DNA of 64,000 nucleotides from UBA1181 sp963648205 (GCA_963648205.1 CAVJCT010000017.1:7250-71249), one strand, 5' to 3'; numbered from the stretch's first letter, positions 1 through 9,186 are shown. A program made the numbers and translations. Notes: generated from the letters alone by a model not told the origin.

Positions 1-509
1 TGTCGTTTCAGTTCGATGAAGAGCAATGGGATGCCGTTGACGAAACCGACGAGGTCTGTGCGTCTCTGATAGATGCTTTGGTTCTCGCTGCTGATTTTGA
101 GTTCACGGACGGCAAGGAAATCGTTGTTGTTGGGGTTGGAGAAATCTATGAGGATGGCTTTACGGGAAGATCTGTTGCCGTTAGCGTCTTTTGTTGGCAC
201 ATCCACACCGTTGCAGATGAGGTCGTATTTCTCCTCGTTGGTGGTCATAAGGGTTGCGGTGGCACTATGCGACGCGAGGGTGGCGAGAGCCACGCGCACC
301 TGCTCGTCGGTGATCCAAGGGTTGAGTTTTTTGAGGGCGTTGCGGAGGGCTGGACGGAGCAATACCTCTTGCGTGGAGGTACGGCCCAGTGTGCCGTCTT
401 CGCCGAATGTTTCGGAGTCGAAGGCGAGGAGAGACCTCCAGCCCATCTCTTGGAGTTTTTGAGCGGTCCATTCTTGCAAGCTGTCTTCGGAATATTTTTT
501 AGTACTCAT
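1..509 (-). CDS. hsdR: Type I restriction enzyme R subunit, N-terminal part (cut by window edge)
   Basis: This is the amino-terminal 169 codons of the ATP-dependent translocase/endonuclease subunit of a type I restriction system. Translation of the minus strand from the ATG at 509 gives MSTKKYSEDSLQEWTAQKL, and the frame stays open to the window edge. It ends in RTDLVGFVNGIPLLFIELK, which is the conserved HsdR_N stretch carrying the ELK end of the PD-(D/E)XK nuclease motif. The helicase domains would lie beyond base 1. It follows hsdS by 75 bp and so is the last gene of an hsdM-hsdS-hsdR operon. The identification rests on the N-terminal nuclease motif and on position. Whether the full gene is intact cannot be seen here. 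Confidence 0.88.
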   Translation of the reverse strand, partial: MSTKKYSEDSLQEWTAQKLQEMGWRSLLAFDSETFGEDGTLGRTSTQEVLLRPALRNALKKLNPWITDEQVRVALATLASHSATATLMTTNEEKYDLICNGVDVPTKDANGNRSSRKAILIDFSNPNNNDFLAVRELKISSENQSIYQRRTDLVGFVNGIPLLFIELKR

Positions 510-584
510 AATCGTTTTGTCTATTTTGGGTCGGTAATATGTTGTTTTGCTTTTACGTTTTGTCTTAAACTGGGGGGTGATTTT

Positions 585-1793
585 TTATACCTCTATCTCG
601 CCCGACATCAGTTTCGGGAGAAGACGGTCGCGAGACTCTGTGAGGAGGGCGAGTTGACGGGAGAGGTTGAGGATTTGATCCCTTATTATGTTAGATGCCT
701 TATTATACTTATTCATTAGCATTTTATCTGGAACATTTATAAAAACTTGGTCGAGTTTGTTTCTCTGAATATGTTTCATTGTAGAGCCAGTTGTAAGGTT
801 CGAAAACTCTTCGATGCTTTTTGAAATGGTTTGAAGAAGAAATTCACGTCCAATATTATGTGCTGGTGTGACTTTGAAAAGATGTTGATTCAACCATCCA
901 TCTTCACCGCTCCAAATTTTGACCATAAGTGTTGCCGACCATGAAAACAATAAATCTCCTGCTTTCACAAGATATTTGCTTGGCACTCTTTCGCCATTAT
1001 TTCGTGGAGTATCCTTAGTAACTCCATTGCCCATTTCTTTGATTTTTATAATCGGTTTCCCCGAATTCTGCCAATCTGATGGTTTGAACGCAAATCCATT
1101 AAGGTAAGTTCCTATTTGTGAAACACATTTCTTCTCCCATCCCTCAGGCACTCCATCGATGACTTTTACGTTTTCGTGTCCGGGGAAGTGGAGGTCGACG
1201 AACCATTCCTTGTAGAGGCGTTGGGCGGCTTCCTCTAAAAGGGTTATTTGGCGGTGGTAGTTGGCGATCAAGGTGTCATAGGCAGAAAGTATGGATGCAA
1301 TTTTCTTTTGTGTGGCGAGTGGGGGAAGAGTAATTTCTATATTATAAATTTTACTCGGAGATGTATGGTGTACTGTCGCTCCCGTTGATGTGTTTGCAAC
1401 AGCTTTTTGATATTCACGTGTTTGCATAACCAAGCATAGAAACGCTTTATCACAAGAACCTTCTCTGACATTAACCAATCCAATCCGTTGATTATGTAAA
1501 TAAATCCTTGAAATAGATTTTGGAACTATCGCAGAATAGCCAAGAGTATCAATTGTTTTACTTAAGTCGGTCATTGTAACAATCAAATCTCCTGCTTTTA
1601 GTATGTAATCTTCCGGTATTTCGCCATTATAAAACTTGCATTTTGTTTGTTGGAATCCTCCTCCTATACGAAAATTGCCAGGTGTAACTAAGACTTTTCC
1701 GTTGTCTTCTTGTACAATATGTTCTCCAGAAAATGCATATCCATGTTTTATGGCGATGATTTCTCCCAGTTTTACTTTCTTCCACTCCGTCAT
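585..1793 (-). CDS. hsdS: Type I restriction-modification specificity subunit HsdS
   Basis: HsdS reads the bipartite DNA target for the HsdM2S methylase and the R2M2S nuclease. The 402-residue protein has the classic layout of two target recognition domains, each followed by a conserved helical region. TRD1 covers about residues 5-160 and its conserved region begins LPPLATQKKIASILSAYDTL near 157. TRD2 covers about 210-350 and the final conserved region ends RDRLLPKLMSGEIEV, a standard HsdS terminus. The ATG at 1793 opens MTEWKKVKLGEI, typical for the family. It starts 28 bp after hsdM. No second hsdS, no recombinase and no inverted copy is seen in the window, so there is no evidence here of phase-variable shuffling. 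The target sequence cannot be predicted. Confidence 0.93.
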   Translation of the reverse strand: MTEWKKVKLGEIIAIKHGYAFSGEHIVQEDNGKVLVTPGNFRIGGGFQQTKCKFYNGEIPEDYILKAGDLIVTMTDLSKTIDTLGYSAIVPKSISRIYLHNQRIGLVNVREGSCDKAFLCLVMQTREYQKAVANTSTGATVHHTSPSKIYNIEITLPPLATQKKIASILSAYDTLIANYHRQITLLEEAAQRLYKEWFVDLHFPGHENVKVIDGVPEGWEKKCVSQIGTYLNGFAFKPSDWQNSGKPIIKIKEMGNGVTKDTPRNNGERVPSKYLVKAGDLLFSWSATLMVKIWSGEDGWLNQHLFKVTPAHNIGREFLLQTISKSIEEFSNLTTGSTMKHIQRNKLDQVFINVPDKMLMNKYNKASNIIRDQILNLSRQLALLTESRDRLLPKLMSGEIEV

Positions 1794-1821
1794 TTCTCGC
1801 CTCCTTTCTTTCTGTGAGATT

Positions 1822-3732
1822 TCATTTTATGCCCTCCCAACTCTTTTGTATTTCATTCATCAGTGCATTGGCCTCGGTGTTGAGGCGTGCCAGCTCAGCG
1901 TGAATTTCGTTCATGCGCTCGTAGAAGTCTACGCCGTCGTCTTTCGTCTCCGTAACGCCAACGTAGGCACCTGGGGTGAGGGAGTAGTTCTTCTCGGCGA
2001 TCTCTGCCCTTGTGGCAATCTTGCAGAGTCCTGCCACGTCTTGGTAGTTGCCCTCAAATCCGAATTTCTCGGTGAGCCAGATTGCTTCTTTTGCCATCTG
2101 TACGGCTTCGTCGGTCTCCTTCAATGAGGTTTCGGCTTCTGCAATGGCAGTTTTCAGTTTGTTCTTCTCCTCTTTTGTTTTCTTCGTCTTTGTGTCTTTG
2201 AGTTCCGCTTGCAGGGCTTTTATCTGCTCTTTCAGTGCGAGAGCCACGTTGTCGAAGAGCGAGAGAGCCTGAGGAAAGCGGTCTGAGGTATCGACAGATG
2301 GTTTTTTGAGGTCCTTCACCAGATCCGCATGATCGGTGTTGTATGTCTCGACAGCCGACCAATAGTCTGCCACGAGTCTCTTGTATTTCTCAATTTCGCC
2401 CCGATAGAGCCATACGATGGCGTTGAGGTTTTTCAACTGCCAGTCTGTCCACTCGTTGAGGGTGCGGTCTACCACGGTGTAGTAGTTTCGGGCATCGATG
2501 AAAAGCACTTTGTCTTTCAGTTCCTCGCTTTTCCCCTTGTTGAAGAACCAGAGCGAGCAAGGGAGTGAGAGGGTGTAGAAGAAATTGTTTCCGACGGAGA
2601 CCATCACGTCCACATCGCCCGTCAAGACGAGTTTCTCGCGGATGTCGCGGTCTTTGTTGCTACTGTCTGTGGCAGAAGAAGCCATGACAAAGCCAGCGCG
2701 ACCTTTCTCGTTGAGGTAGGCGTGGAAGTAGGAGATCCAGAGGTAGTTGGCGTTACCGAAGCATTTTGTCTTTGGGTTGCTGGCTGGCAAGCCGAATGGC
2801 AAACGGCCTGCTTTTTCACAGGTCTCTTTTTCTACCATGTCGACGTTGAAAGGAGGGTTTGCCATCACATAGTCGCATTTGCCAGCGAGGTTGTGTGCGT
2901 CGTGGTAGAAGGTGTTGGCTTCGTCGCCCGACTTCACCTTGCCTGGCAAGCCGTGTACAGCCATGTTCATCTTACAGAGTTGGGCGTTGTAGGCCACTTT
3001 CTCCTGCCCATAGAAGGTGAAGGAGTTGACAGCGTTTCCGCCGGCCTTCTCGACAAAGTCGCCTGTCTGCACGAACATACCGCCCGAACCGCAGGCAGGG
3101 TCTAAAACGATGCCATTTTGAGGTTCTATGATGTTGACGATCATCTTCACCAATGATTTAGGGGTGAAGAAAACCCCGTCGTCGCTCGCTACGTTTTTAG
3201 CGAACTTGTTGAGAAAATATTCGTAGATACGGCCGATGATGTCTCCACCCACTTCGTCGATGTCACCGTTGTTGAAGATTCGCAACAGCTCGTCGAGAAG
3301 TTTGTCAGAAAATTTGTTGTAGTCTTTAGGCAGGATGCCGGCGAGTTCTGGTTTTTCTTTCTCAATGAGGTTCATAGCGTTGTTCACCATTTCGGCGCGG
3401 CTTTTCATTGGATTTCCGTCTATGTCTTTGATTTCCGTCTCATTGGGCTTTGCGTTACAGACGAACTCGTATTGCGCCTCTGGGGGTAGGAAGATGGCTG
3501 ATTTAGAGGTGAAATCGGAGGCGTCGATTTCTCTTGTTACTCCGTTACGTTTCGGAAGAGAGGCTTTGATTTCCGCCTCCACTTTTTTGTAACGAGAGTA
3601 AGCGTAGCGTAGGAAAATCAATCCTAACACGGGCATGCAATACTCGTTGGAAGTAAGTTTCGAGTTACTTCTAAGTGTGTCGGCTGATGTCCAGAGGTTA
3701 GCCTCCAATTTCTTTATTTTGCTATTATCCAT
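1822..3732 (-). CDS. hsdM: Type I restriction-modification DNA methyltransferase subunit HsdM
   Basis: HsdM is the N6-adenine methyltransferase subunit of the type I system. The 636-residue protein has an N-terminal HsdM_N helical domain (about residues 5-150) and an N6-DNA methylase domain. The SAM-binding motif I DPACGSGGM lies at 211-219 and the catalytic NPPF at 292-295. A lysine- and glutamate-rich segment near residues 515-560 looks like a coiled coil, as is usual in long HsdM proteins. It is the first gene of the hsdMSR operon and has its own promoter-like box at 3837-3844. The length is within the normal range and no disruption is seen. Confidence 0.95.
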   Translation of the reverse strand: MDNSKIKKLEANLWTSADTLRSNSKLTSNEYCMPVLGLIFLRYAYSRYKKVEAEIKASLPKRNGVTREIDASDFTSKSAIFLPPEAQYEFVCNAKPNETEIKDIDGNPMKSRAEMVNNAMNLIEKEKPELAGILPKDYNKFSDKLLDELLRIFNNGDIDEVGGDIIGRIYEYFLNKFAKNVASDDGVFFTPKSLVKMIVNIIEPQNGIVLDPACGSGGMFVQTGDFVEKAGGNAVNSFTFYGQEKVAYNAQLCKMNMAVHGLPGKVKSGDEANTFYHDAHNLAGKCDYVMANPPFNVDMVEKETCEKAGRLPFGLPASNPKTKCFGNANYLWISYFHAYLNEKGRAGFVMASSATDSSNKDRDIREKLVLTGDVDVMVSVGNNFFYTLSLPCSLWFFNKGKSEELKDKVLFIDARNYYTVVDRTLNEWTDWQLKNLNAIVWLYRGEIEKYKRLVADYWSAVETYNTDHADLVKDLKKPSVDTSDRFPQALSLFDNVALALKEQIKALQAELKDTKTKKTKEEKNKLKTAIAEAETSLKETDEAVQMAKEAIWLTEKFGFEGNYQDVAGLCKIATRAEIAEKNYSLTPGAYVGVTETKDDGVDFYERMNEIHAELARLNTEANALMNEIQKSWEGIK

Positions 3733-3836
3733 AATCCTAAAAACATTCTTATAATCAAGTACAGGTCGATTTAAGAATTACTAATAGGAATTAAATTCCA
3801 TAATAATGCTCAAAGTCAAGGATAGATTGTTGGTTA

Positions 3837-3844
3837 CAAATATA
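3837..3844 (-). promoter_or_regulatory. Bacteroidetes -7 box for the hsdMSR operon
   Basis: On the minus strand this reads TATATTTG, an exact match to the TAnnTTTG -7 consensus, about 105 bp before the hsdM start. No well-spaced TTTG -33 element is evident, so this is a prediction from one half-site. Confidence 0.45.
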
Positions 3845-3919
3845 GCAATTTAAAGACAAAGTTTTATCAATAAGTCTTGTTTCACCTCAGTCAATTTGAC
3901 AAATACTGTCTGTCAAATA

Positions 3920-4159
3920 TCATTCCTCGTACCCTATCCTTTCTTTGGCTTCAGCTAAAGATTTCTGAATTTGTTGCATAAGTTCATGGGGAGGATATCC
4001 TTCAGCCCTGCAAACTCAAGGAAGTATGGACTTTTGAAAACGATGTCGGGTGACAATTTGTTGTCGTCTCGCAATTAGAAAATGAGACCACGACAATTGT
4101 GTCGCCAGTGGTGTCACAATTTGTTCGTCTGAAAATCTCTGAGCGGACTTCATCATCAT
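3920..4159 (-). pseudogene. Degraded DUF1016 (YhcG-like PD-(D/E)XK nuclease) gene remnant
   Basis: Three reading frames on the minus strand carry pieces that look like parts of one protein family. Frame one (4159-4016) encodes FSDEQIVTPLATQLSWSHF, the conserved DUF1016 N-terminal block, and ends at a TGA. The next frame carries LRDDNKLSPDIVFKSPYFLE, the conserved stretch that normally lies roughly 60-100 residues further on. A third frame encodes GYPPHELMQQIQKSLAEAKE and stops at 3920; that last piece I cannot assign and it may come from another gene. An internal deletion near the TCTCATTTT/CTAATTGCGAG junction plus frame shifts would explain the pattern. DUF1016 proteins are often found beside type I restriction genes, as here. 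The DUF1016 assignment is from motif memory; the decay is seen directly. Confidence 0.7.
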
Positions 4160-4222
4160 TTAGGGCGAAAGTTTTATTGGCATTTACTTGATTGGGTTGA
4201 ATAAAAGCACTACATTTACGAC

Positions 4223-4453
4223 ATGCCTACAGTATTTATATTTTTCGGGTTTAGATTTATGTTTTATTCTAATGATCATACTCCAGTTCATGTTCATATC
4301 ATAAAGGATGGAAATGAGGCGAAATACAATGTTTCTCCGATGGAACAGGTGTATAATCATGGATTCAAAAAACAGGATATTGCACTGATAGAATCAGTCA
4401 TTTCAGAAAATAGAGAAATAATCATCGAAAGATGGAATGAGTATTTTAAATGA
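4223..4453 (+). CDS. DUF4160 domain protein
   Basis: A 76-residue protein opening MPTVFIFFGFRFMFYSNDHT followed by PVHVHI, which is the signature of the DUF4160 family (short proteins of unknown biochemical role, with a conserved His-x-His). The start at 4223 matches the usual family start. It is followed after 6 bp by a DUF2442 gene. This pairing is frequent in bacteria and is often annotated as toxin-antitoxin-like, but I know of no settled function. A weak TACATTTA box lies at 4211-4218, too close to the ATG to be convincing. Confidence 0.85.
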   Translation: MPTVFIFFGFRFMFYSNDHTPVHVHIIKDGNEAKYNVSPMEQVYNHGFKKQDIALIESVISENREIIIERWNEYFK

Positions 4454-4459
4454 ATAGTT

Positions 4460-4726
4460 ATGGAGCGATATCGGGTAAGCAAAGTTTGGGTGGATGATGC
4501 TTTTGTTTGGGCTGAAACCACTAATGGTTGGAAGGCGAAATATCCGTTTAGCCGTTGGAGACGTCTTGCTGATGCTTCGGATGGGCAACGGAAGTGTTTC
4601 TTTTTGAGCCGATATGGTATTCACTGGCCAGAGATAGATGAGGATCTGAGTTTTGAAGGTCTCTTCTCTGATGCTGGCTATTGCAAAGATACCGATGGCG
4701 AAGACGCTGTGTATTATCAAGGTTAA
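4460..4726 (+). CDS. DUF2442 domain protein
   Basis: An 88-residue protein with the DUF2442 pattern: a first beta stretch VSKVWVDDAFVWAETTNGWK, the central FSRWRRLADASDGQR helix where other members have P..RL..A, and the late RYGIHWPEIDEDLSFEGLF block. DUF2442 members bind nothing known with certainty and are usually encoded beside DUF4160 genes, as here with a 6-bp gap. Together the two may form a small two-gene module, possibly an antitoxin/toxin type pair. That is inference from pairing only. Confidence 0.85.
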   Translation: MERYRVSKVWVDDAFVWAETTNGWKAKYPFSRWRRLADASDGQRKCFFLSRYGIHWPEIDEDLSFEGLFSDAGYCKDTDGEDAVYYQG

Positions 4727-4806
4727 GGTTTATATATTAGTATTACCCTATCCTTTAGTCCTTTTGAAAACTGTCTGAAAATCAAGCAGATATATTATAT
4801 TGATTC

Positions 4807-4859
4807 ATTATTAGTGGGCGAAACTTGATAAAAAACTTCAACTTTCGCCCACTAATAAT
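4807..4859. repeat. Perfect 17-bp inverted repeat upstream of an ATPase gene
   Basis: The arms are 4807-4823 and 4843-4859 (ATTATTAGTGGGCGAAA and its exact complement) with a 19-base spacer containing AAAAAAC. No T-run follows the right arm and the preceding gene ends 80 bp earlier, so a terminator is not the obvious reading. A near-consensus -7 box TATATTTC starts about 23 bp downstream, so the palindrome would cover the -33 region and could be an operator. Confidence 0.75.
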
Positions 4860-4912
4860 TGCATCGTTCAGATTTAAACTTTATATTTCCAGACGATTTA
4901 ATGAAATGGAAT

Positions 4913-6331
4913 ATGAATGTTATCGGTCGTAGAGAAGAGTTGCAATTATTGGACGAATACATGCAATCAGGGAGAGCAGAGTTTGTCGCCTTGTATGGTC
5001 GTCGTCGTATCGGGAAGACCTTTCTTATAGAGGAATATTTCGAGCATCGTTTTTCCTTTAATGTAACGGGGGTGATAGATGGCAGTCGTGCTGATCAGAT
5101 GGAGGTTTTTTTCTTGGCATTGCAAGATATTGGTTATGTAGGAAAACGTCCCAAAACTTGGATGGAAGCATTTTCAATTTTGGGAAATCAATTAGAGCCT
5201 AAGTTATCCCAAAAACGATGTGTGCTTTTCATTGATGAGTTGCCGTGCTTTGAAACGCACAAGTCGGGATTTATTCAAGCGTTCGGGCATTTTTGGAATA
5301 GTTGGTGTCAGAAGCATAATGAAGTGATGCTTGTAGTCTGTGGTAGTGCAACAACGTGGATGGTAAAGAATCTGATCGATAATCATGGGGGACTGCACAA
5401 TCGTATCACGCACGAGATGCACTTAAGTCCGTTCTCTCTATGCGAAACGGAGCAACTGCTTCAAAAAAACGGATGTAAATGGGATAGACTTTCTATCTTG
5501 CAGGCTTATATGATGCTTGGAGGAATTCCGTATTACCTGAATATGATACGTAAGGGCGAGAGTGTGTCGCAAATGGCAGATAGGCTTTTTTTTGCAAAGA
5601 ATGCAGAGATGCATCGAGAGTATGAACGTTTGTTCGCCTCACTGTTTAAAAATCCGGCACCTTATTTGGAGATAATCCGCGTTCTATCGAAATGCAAGCA
5701 GGGAGCTTCACGCGAAGAGATAAACCAAGCAATGAATAAATGTGATAATGGACATTTGACGGAATATCTGACGAATTTGCAGAATTGTGACTTCTTGCGT
5801 TACTATTATGTTCGAACAAAGAAAGTGAAGAAGAACGAGGGTTTGTATCAGTTGGTGGATTTCTTTAGTATTTTCCATAACACTTTCCTTGTGCGTCCAA
5901 TCACTGACGAACACTTTTGGAGCCATAACTTGAAGTCGTCAACTGTCAATACCTGGAATGGTTTGGCGTTTGAGCGTGTTTGTATGGCGCATATTCCTCA
6001 GATAAAGAAGTCTTTGGGTATTCAGCAAATAGGTACGCAGTATTACTCGTGGCGTAGCAAGGAAAGTGAGAATGGTGCGCAAATCGACTTGCTGATAGAG
6101 CGTGCAGATCGTGTGATTAACCTCTGTGAGGTGAAGTATAGTGTCTATCCATACGCTTTGGATAAGGCTGAAAGTCTGAAAATTCGCACACGCATTGGCG
6201 ATTTCGTTGCTGAAACAGGAAGCTCAGAGAGCATTTTTGCTACCCTCATTACTACATACGGTCTCCGTGCGAGTGAAAACAATTCTATCATCCAATCGGT
6301 TGTTACTATGGACGACTTGTTTGGAGAATAG
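4913..6331 (+). CDS. Archaeal-type ATPase with DUF234-like C-terminus
   Basis: About 472 residues. The P-loop GRRRIGKTF sits near residues 29-37 and the Walker B-like VLFIDELP follows about 80 residues later, matching the STAND-like ATPase family PF01637. A winged-helix-like middle leads to a C-terminal domain with QIDLLIERADRVINLCEVK, a D...ExK pattern resembling a PD-(D/E)XK fold (DUF234). The frame opens earlier, with a TTG at 4859 and an ATG at 4901, but ATG 4913 gives MNVIGRREEL, which lines up with the start of the homologous gene at 30409. It stands alone between a DUF2442 gene and a convergent lyase gene. Function in bacteria is not established; nuclease activity is inference. Confidence 0.85.
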   Translation: MNVIGRREELQLLDEYMQSGRAEFVALYGRRRIGKTFLIEEYFEHRFSFNVTGVIDGSRADQMEVFFLALQDIGYVGKRPKTWMEAFSILGNQLEPKLSQKRCVLFIDELPCFETHKSGFIQAFGHFWNSWCQKHNEVMLVVCGSATTWMVKNLIDNHGGLHNRITHEMHLSPFSLCETEQLLQKNGCKWDRLSILQAYMMLGGIPYYLNMIRKGESVSQMADRLFFAKNAEMHREYERLFASLFKNPAPYLEIIRVLSKCKQGASREEINQAMNKCDNGHLTEYLTNLQNCDFLRYYYVRTKKVKKNEGLYQLVDFFSIFHNTFLVRPITDEHFWSHNLKSSTVNTWNGLAFERVCMAHIPQIKKSLGIQQIGTQYYSWRSKESENGAQIDLLIERADRVINLCEVKYSVYPYALDKAESLKIRTRIGDFVAETGSSESIFATLITTYGLRASENNSIIQSVVTMDDLFGE

Positions 6332-6383
6332 TGAAACAAGTTGTGGTTGTAGGATAGTGGAGAATCATAATTGAAGCATAATA

Positions 6384-6420
6384 AAGGAGGTCAACTTCAA
6401 AAGTCGACCTCCTTCATTTT
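6384..6420. terminator. Bidirectional terminator between convergent ATPase and lyase genes
   Basis: The arms at 6384-6396 (AAGGAGGTCAACT) and 6402-6414 pair with one mismatch around a 5-base loop, and are flanked by A-rich and T-rich sequence on the two sides. It lies in the 104-bp gap between two convergent genes and can serve both. Confidence 0.75.
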
Positions 6421-6435
6421 GTTATAATCAGTCTC

Positions 6436-9156
6436 TTATTTTACGAGTAACCTAAAGGTTTCGTTTTGGTCTGCTGTTTTGGCTTGCAGGATGTAGAATC
6501 CTGTGTTGAGGCTTCCACGCTCGATTTTGATGCCTTGCTCGGCGTTGGTGCCGGATGACTTGCCACTCATCAGCAGGTTGCCGTTCGTGCTGTAGATCGC
6601 CCACTCAACGTCGGCGTTGGTGTTGTCGACATAGAGTTGGGTGCTTTCGATCATCGGATTTGGGGCAACGTAGGTTCTGTCGATAGCAACGTTCTGCACG
6701 CTGGTTGGGTCGTATTCCACAATCTCGATATAGCCTGTGCGCACAGAGTCGGTGATGCCGCCAACTGTTGTTACTGCGTATTCGTATTTGCCTAAGTTAT
6801 CCTTCGCGTATCCTGTGAAGTAGACGGTCTTGGCATCGTTGTCCACTGTGGCTGTTACACCGTTTGGCAAGCCTGTTACGGTTACGGTGGTGGCATTCTT
6901 CCAAGCGAATTTAAAGTCGACAATGGCACTGTCTTGGTAGACGGTTTGCTTGCTCGAGCCTGCTCCTTGCTTGATGATCTCGGCAGGGTCGGTGTAGGCG
7001 ATGGTGATTGAACCTGACTTCGTGGCTTCTGGCTCGTTACCGGTTGTCGTAACGGTGAATTTGTAGGTTCCTGGCTCGGCAGTTGGCGTACCAGAGATAG
7101 ATACTCGTTTAGAAGTGTAGTCGATGGTGTAGTTGACACCCTCAGGCAATCCTGTTACGGTTACGCCGTCTGCATTCTCCCAAACGTATGAGAAGTCGAC
7201 GATGGCGTTACCCTTATTGATGGTTTGGTTGCTCGAGCCTGCGCCGTTTTTAGTGAGGGTTGGCACTTTGTTGAGGTTCCTGTAATATTCCAGCGGACTA
7301 TAGCCTAAGTAAGGTGTCTGGTTGTAACCGCAGTTTTGCCAAGCCACTGCCATATCGTAGGTGTGGTCGTCGCGAAGCCAAGGCAGTTTGTAAGGACTCT
7401 CGATGGTCGACGTGTAGATGCAGAGATATTGTGTGCCATTATCGTCTGCACCCCAGTAGACTACCTCTTCACGCCAGTCGCCGTAGAGGTCGGCTTGCAA
7501 GCAGGCGTTGTTTTTAGAGGAGTTGTTGGTGGTTGCATATCTATCACTGACCTTAGAATTCCAGAAAGTGATTGTTCGACCCCACGAGTGGTTCACGTTG
7601 TCCCACTTGTCCACGTGTTGGCGGTCGTGATACTCTTCGAGCAAGTCGCCATCCCAGTAGATGCGCATGTTGAGCGAACTGCTGTTGGTAGTGCCGACGT
7701 GCCAAGGAGCAATCGAATCTCCTTTGCTGCTAAACATATTCGTGTAGGAGATGATCATATATTCGGAGCCACTGTAGGTAGAGTCGCAATCCAAAATCAA
7801 TCCACGACCCACATCACCAGAGGTTACGGGTGCGCTCGACAATACTTTACCTGTTTTAGCGTCCAAGATAGCGCAGTCGTATGCTTGACCGTCCTCTTTG
7901 ATGAAGAAATACTCCATTCCATCGTTGTCGGGTCTGAACTCGCCCAAGGCTGTTACGTCGCCGTGTCCGTTTTCAGCACGCCAGAGAACGCTTCCGTCGT
8001 GGTCGAGACAAGCCCCACCCACGATGATCTCGTCGAATCCGTCGCCATCGACATCGCCACAGGTGATACTGTGTGCGCCTTTGCCGTAGATGCCTTCACC
8101 TACCTTGTCGGAAGTATGTTTCCAGAGGTTGGTGAGGTTCTTACCGTCCCAAGTGTAGGCGGCAGCGTATGAATAGGTGTAGATACCGCGAGTGGTAACG
8201 GCGCATGGTTTAGCCTTGCCGTTCACGTTGAGGAATGCTACGCAACCCTTGAACCAGTTGCCACGGTGACCGTAGGTGTTGGTGTCTTTGGTGCCGCTTG
8301 GATTCCAGTTGGATTGAATGTTGAAGTAGGGCCAATAGTCGATAGTTGCCAATTCTCTACCTGTTACACCGTCGAAGCAGGTAATCCACTCTTTACCGCC
8401 GTCGGTGATGACGTTAGAAGAGTTGACTGAGGAGGCTGTGTGGTCTGCACCAGCAGCTGCACCTTTCGAGAGGTAGTTGCCCGTTGCATCTTTCGCACCT
8501 TGTGCAGTTTTCACGATCAATTCGCCCTTGCCGTCGCCATCAAAATCGTAGCAGAGGAAGACGAAACGGCAACCGCCCAACACGTTGGGTCCGAGGTTGA
8601 TCTCCCACAATTTTGTGCCATCTAATTTGTAGCAAGCCAATACAGGAGGGGCAGTTGGCGCACATGTGGCGCCGATACCACCTTGGAATCCCACGATGAT
8701 CTCTTGCTCGCCGTCGCCATCCATATCGTAGGCAGAGCAGTCGTTCGGACTGTAAGAGAGTTCCGTGCCATTCAAAGTATAGTTGGCTGGCGTGTCCAAT
8801 TTGATATGATGGTAGAATTTCGCATCGCATTTAACGCCCTCTTGCGAATCTATTTTGTTTCCGTTCTTGTCGTACACCTCGAGCGAGAAGGTGGATGACG
8901 CGTACTTCGTTTCGAGTGTAACGTTCGTACGGTCGGTGAGGGTGCTGACGAGGTTGCCGTCAGCATAGAGTTTGTAGGTGGTTGATTTTGGAGCGTCGGT
9001 GGCACGCATACGCCAGCTGACGAACACTCCGTTTGCTTTCTCATTGTAAGAGGCCCACAGTCCGCGCGATTTATCGGCAGAGTAGGCGTCCGTCGCACTC
9101 ATGAGTGACAGTAACAATGCCACGATGATAGTCGATATGTAGAAAAAGTGTTTCAT
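6436..9156 (-). CDS. Secreted rhamnogalacturonan lyase, PL11 family, with T9SS sorting domain
   Basis: A 906-residue protein predicted to cleave the rhamnogalacturonan I backbone of pectin. After a signal peptide (MKHFFYISTIIVALLLSL...) comes the PL11 module (about residues 28-620) with SWRMRATDAP near the start, repeated calcium-type loops such as YDMDGDGEQEI, YDFDGDGKGE and GDVDGDGFDE, and the NHSWGRTI and ADLYGDWREEV blocks typical of the family's beta-propeller. Two Ig-like repeats of about 85 residues follow (each begins KxGAGSS.QT). The last 65 residues form a Por-type C-terminal sorting domain (APNPMIES ... GFYILQAK ... FRLLVK), so export by the Sec system and then T9SS is expected. 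The frame opens at a TTG at 9189, but ATG 9156 gives a clean signal peptide. No other pectin genes are adjacent. Confidence 0.9.
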   Translation of the reverse strand: MKHFFYISTIIVALLLSLMSATDAYSADKSRGLWASYNEKANGVFVSWRMRATDAPKSTTYKLYADGNLVSTLTDRTNVTLETKYASSTFSLEVYDKNGNKIDSQEGVKCDAKFYHHIKLDTPANYTLNGTELSYSPNDCSAYDMDGDGEQEIIVGFQGGIGATCAPTAPPVLACYKLDGTKLWEINLGPNVLGGCRFVFLCYDFDGDGKGELIVKTAQGAKDATGNYLSKGAAAGADHTASSVNSSNVITDGGKEWITCFDGVTGRELATIDYWPYFNIQSNWNPSGTKDTNTYGHRGNWFKGCVAFLNVNGKAKPCAVTTRGIYTYSYAAAYTWDGKNLTNLWKHTSDKVGEGIYGKGAHSITCGDVDGDGFDEIIVGGACLDHDGSVLWRAENGHGDVTALGEFRPDNDGMEYFFIKEDGQAYDCAILDAKTGKVLSSAPVTSGDVGRGLILDCDSTYSGSEYMIISYTNMFSSKGDSIAPWHVGTTNSSSLNMRIYWDGDLLEEYHDRQHVDKWDNVNHSWGRTITFWNSKVSDRYATTNNSSKNNACLQADLYGDWREEVVYWGADDNGTQYLCIYTSTIESPYKLPWLRDDHTYDMAVAWQNCGYNQTPYLGYSPLEYYRNLNKVPTLTKNGAGSSNQTINKGNAIVDFSYVWENADGVTVTGLPEGVNYTIDYTSKRVSISGTPTAEPGTYKFTVTTTGNEPEATKSGSITIAYTDPAEIIKQGAGSSKQTVYQDSAIVDFKFAWKNATTVTVTGLPNGVTATVDNDAKTVYFTGYAKDNLGKYEYAVTTVGGITDSVRTGYIEIVEYDPTSVQNVAIDRTYVAPNPMIESTQLYVDNTNADVEWAIYSTNGNLLMSGKSSGTNAEQGIKIERGSLNTGFYILQAKTADQNETFRLLVK

Positions 9157-9186
9157 GGTGTAATAGTTTTTTTTAACTTCTGAAAG

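Noticed and set aside
7336..8172. 278-codon open frame on the plus strand inside the PL11 lyase gene
   Set aside because: It is a shadow of the strongly supported minus-strand gene; the product has no recognisable domain and the opposite frame shows clear family motifs throughout.
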